Below are positions 7,180-8,292 of a DNA stretch of 8,292 bases, one piece after another. How positions within the stretch are numbered: the stretch's first letter is position 1; every line of letters starts with the position of its first letter. Position numbers and translations under genes: made by a program. The notes beneath the pieces were generated by a model. It was not told where the DNA came from. It made no database searches and worked only from the letters and a program-made list of their open reading frames with translations. The stretch is from CAVPGH01 sp046726955 (GTDB taxonomy: Bacteria; Acidobacteriota; Vicinamibacteria; Fen-336): positions 1-8,292 of the forward strand of contig JBKPBQ010000187.1 of assembly GCA_046726955.1 (NCBI GenBank), read 5' to 3'.

Positions 7180-7197
7180 GCCCAGCGGTACGCTATC
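7180..7197. promoter_or_regulatory. Very short divergent intergenic region between DUF4388 gene and lolA
   Basis: Only 18 bp separate the two divergent start codons (36 bp if lolA starts at 7216). A TATCAT hexamer at 7194-7199 could be a -10 element for lolA, which would put the transcription start near 7206 and favour the ATG at 7216; I find no good -35 at the right distance. Neither gene has a clear Shine-Dalgarno. Any promoter must extend into the neighbouring coding sequence, so expression of the two genes may interfere. Confidence 0.25.
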
Positions 7198-7836
7198 ATG
7201 CTTTCTGCCGGCGCCATGATCGCGATCCTCCTCGCCGCGCTCGCCTTCCCCGCCGAAACCGACGCCTCGTTGGCCGAGAGCCTGGTGCGTCGGCTCGAGG
7301 AGCGCCAGGCGCGCGCCCAGGACATGACCGCACGGTTCGTGCAGAGCTACCGGTCGGGGGTGCTCGGGAAGGAGATCGTGGAGCGTGGCGTCGTCCGCCT
7401 GAAGCGTCCCGGCCGGATGCTCTGGGAGTACAAGGACCCCGAGAAGAAGACCTTCCTCTCCGACGGCCGGACCTACTGGTTCTACGTGCCCGCGGACCGC
7501 CAGGTGATCGTGCGCGACCAGGACCAGGAGCGCGGTGTGGCGACGCGACTCTTGTCCGGAAAGGGCGGCCTCCTCGACGACTTCGAGGCGCGCCTGGACA
7601 CCCCGCCCTCCGAGGGCGTGTACCGCGTCCGGCTCTCTCCCCGCAAGCCCGATCCCGAAGTCGAGGTCCTGCTCGTGGACCTCGATCCCTCCGGCCAGCT
7701 GCGCGGCATCCAGGTGCAGGACGCGCAGGGCAACAAGAGCCTCTTCCGCTTCGACGACGTGCGTGAGAACACCGGGCTACCCGACAAGCTCTTCCGCTTC
7801 GTGGTGCCTCCGGGAGTGGAAGTGATCCGCGGATGA
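7198..7836 (+). CDS. lolA: LolA-family periplasmic outer-membrane lipoprotein carrier
   Basis: A protein of 212 residues. After a hydrophobic leader (GAMIAILLAALAFPA, residues 5-19) come LolA-family features: a helix with RRLEERQARAQDMTARFVQ, the strand ERGVVRLKRPGRMLWEY (62-78), and DPEKKTFLSDGRTYWFYVP (80-98), matching the family pattern of G-x-hydrophobic strand, RPGRxxWxY and LSDGxxxW. LolA takes lipoproteins released from the inner membrane by the LolCDE transporter and carries them across the periplasm to the outer membrane; LolCDE and LolB are not in the window. Two starts are possible: ATG 7198 (used here) and ATG 7216. Both keep the hydrophobic leader; neither has basic residues before it or a clear Shine-Dalgarno. 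The TGA overlaps the ATG of the next gene (ATGA), so the two are probably coupled. The frame is open upstream to 6796, but that part is antisense to DUF4388 and is not coding. Confidence 0.88.
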   Translation: MLSAGAMIAILLAALAFPAETDASLAESLVRRLEERQARAQDMTARFVQSYRSGVLGKEIVERGVVRLKRPGRMLWEYKDPEKKTFLSDGRTYWFYVPADRQVIVRDQDQERGVATRLLSGKGGLLDDFEARLDTPPSEGVYRVRLSPRKPDPEVEVLLVDLDPSGQLRGIQVQDAQGNKSLFRFDDVRENTGLPDKLFRFVVPPGVEVIRG

Positions 7837-8292
7837 CGGCGATGCGAGCGGCGTTCGCGGCCGCGCTCGCCCTGGCCCTCGCCGGGTGCGCGACCTCGGC
7901 CGCCTTCCGGGCGGGGGAGAAGGCGGACCGCTCGCACGACTACGACCGGGCCGTCCTCGAGTACTCGAAGGCGCTCAAGGAGCACCCCGACAACGTCCAG
8001 TACCGCCGAGCGCTGGAGGCGGCGCGCATCCGTGCCTCGACCGGGCACACGACCGCCGCGCGTCGTCTCGCCGGCCGCGGGCTCTACAAGGAAGCGATGG
8101 ATGAGTACCGGCTCGCCTTGGACCTCAATCCCGCTTCCACGACGCTGCCCTCGGAGATCCGCGAGGTGGAAGCGCAGCGCGACGCGGGGGTGCGCAGCCG
8201 CGACCTCGCCGAGATCAAGGAGCGCGCCCGCGAGAGGTCGCTGCCCGGGCTCGCCCTCGGGCCGGCGGCCCGGGAGCCGCTCGGCCTCGTCT
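7833..8292 (+). CDS. Lipoprotein with TPR-like repeats, possible N-terminus of a secretin-type protein; 3' end outside window
   Basis: The visible part is 153 residues and remains open at the right edge. The signal MTAMRAAFAAALALALAGC has a clear lipobox (LAGC, Cys19). Two TPR-like helical repeats follow: DYDRAVLEYSKALKEHPDN (36-54) and LYKEAMDEYRLALDLNPAS (84-102), then a charged helix (EIREVEAQRDAGVRSRD and on) and a sequence beginning SLPGLALGP at about residue 136. TPR repeats, a charged helix and a Pro-rich entry resemble the N-terminus of TPR-containing GspD/PilQ-type secretins that I recall from Acidobacteriota, but the secretin domain is not in the window, so this is inference; a simple TPR lipoprotein is the alternative. 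The start ATG lies in the ATGA overlap with lolA; an internal ATG at residue 4 is possible. Coupling to the lipoprotein carrier fits a lipid-anchored outer-membrane protein. Confidence 0.75.
   Translation, partial: MTAMRAAFAAALALALAGCATSAAFRAGEKADRSHDYDRAVLEYSKALKEHPDNVQYRRALEAARIRASTGHTTAARRLAGRGLYKEAMDEYRLALDLNPASTTLPSEIREVEAQRDAGVRSRDLAEIKERARERSLPGLALGPAAREPLGLV

Noticed and set aside
6796..7197. Upstream extension of lolA in the same frame
   Set aside because: Antisense to the DUF4388 domain; would bury the signal peptide inside the protein.
1..8292. Mobile elements, CRISPR arrays, tRNA or rRNA genes
   Set aside because: No transposase, terminal repeats, repeat-spacer pattern or RNA-gene sequence was recognised, and almost the whole window is explained by coding sequence of uniform composition.

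Overview
The window is strongly GC-rich and almost completely coding, with short intergenic gaps, overlapping stop/start codons, Sec signal peptides and lipoboxes. It looks like a chromosomal segment of a diderm (outer-membrane) bacterium. The mix of a DUF4388 protein, LolA, a lipoprotein with TPR-like repeats and a GH3/serine-hydrolase fusion fits Acidobacteriota or a similar GC-rich diderm phylum such as Myxococcota or Gemmatimonadota. This placement is inference; no marker gene in the window fixes the taxon.

Layout. Five genes lie on the minus strand, listed here in the direction of transcription: a DUF4388 regulator-like protein (7179-6373), a polytopic GT-C-like membrane protein (about 6365-4863), a secreted GHL10/DUF187 glycoside hydrolase of the DigH/YngK type (4798-3605), a lipoprotein fusing a NagZ-type GH3 hexosaminidase to an AmiE-type serine hydrolase (3608-717), and the first 239 codons of a NamZ (DUF1343, GH171) exo-muramidase that runs off the left edge (717-1). 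Diverging from the DUF4388 gene on the plus strand are lolA (7198-7836) and a 4-nt-overlapping lipoprotein gene (7833 to the right edge). That last gene has TPR-like repeats and may be the N-terminus of a secretin-type protein.

The most interesting unit is the left half. GHL10, NagZ-AmiE and NamZ are joined by overlapping TTGA and TGATG junctions, so they probably form one translationally coupled unit. From family knowledge, the four activities together could take peptidoglycan glycan chains apart completely: an endo-acting hydrolase on peptide-free glycan, an exo-glucosaminidase, a MurNAc-peptide amidase and an exo-muramidase. In Bacillus subtilis, nagZ, amiE and namZ are separate neighbouring genes in the muropeptide-rescue cluster. 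Here NagZ and AmiE are one lipid-anchored polypeptide, and a DigH-like enzyme is added. A 61-bp gap before the GHL10 gene holds a plausible sigma70-type promoter that would give an almost leaderless mRNA.

The right half concerns the envelope too: LolA carries lipoproteins to the outer membrane, and both the NagZ-AmiE fusion and the TPR-like protein carry lipoboxes. There are no RNA genes, insertion sequences, CRISPR arrays or long non-coding stretches; the longest gap between genes is about 60 bp.
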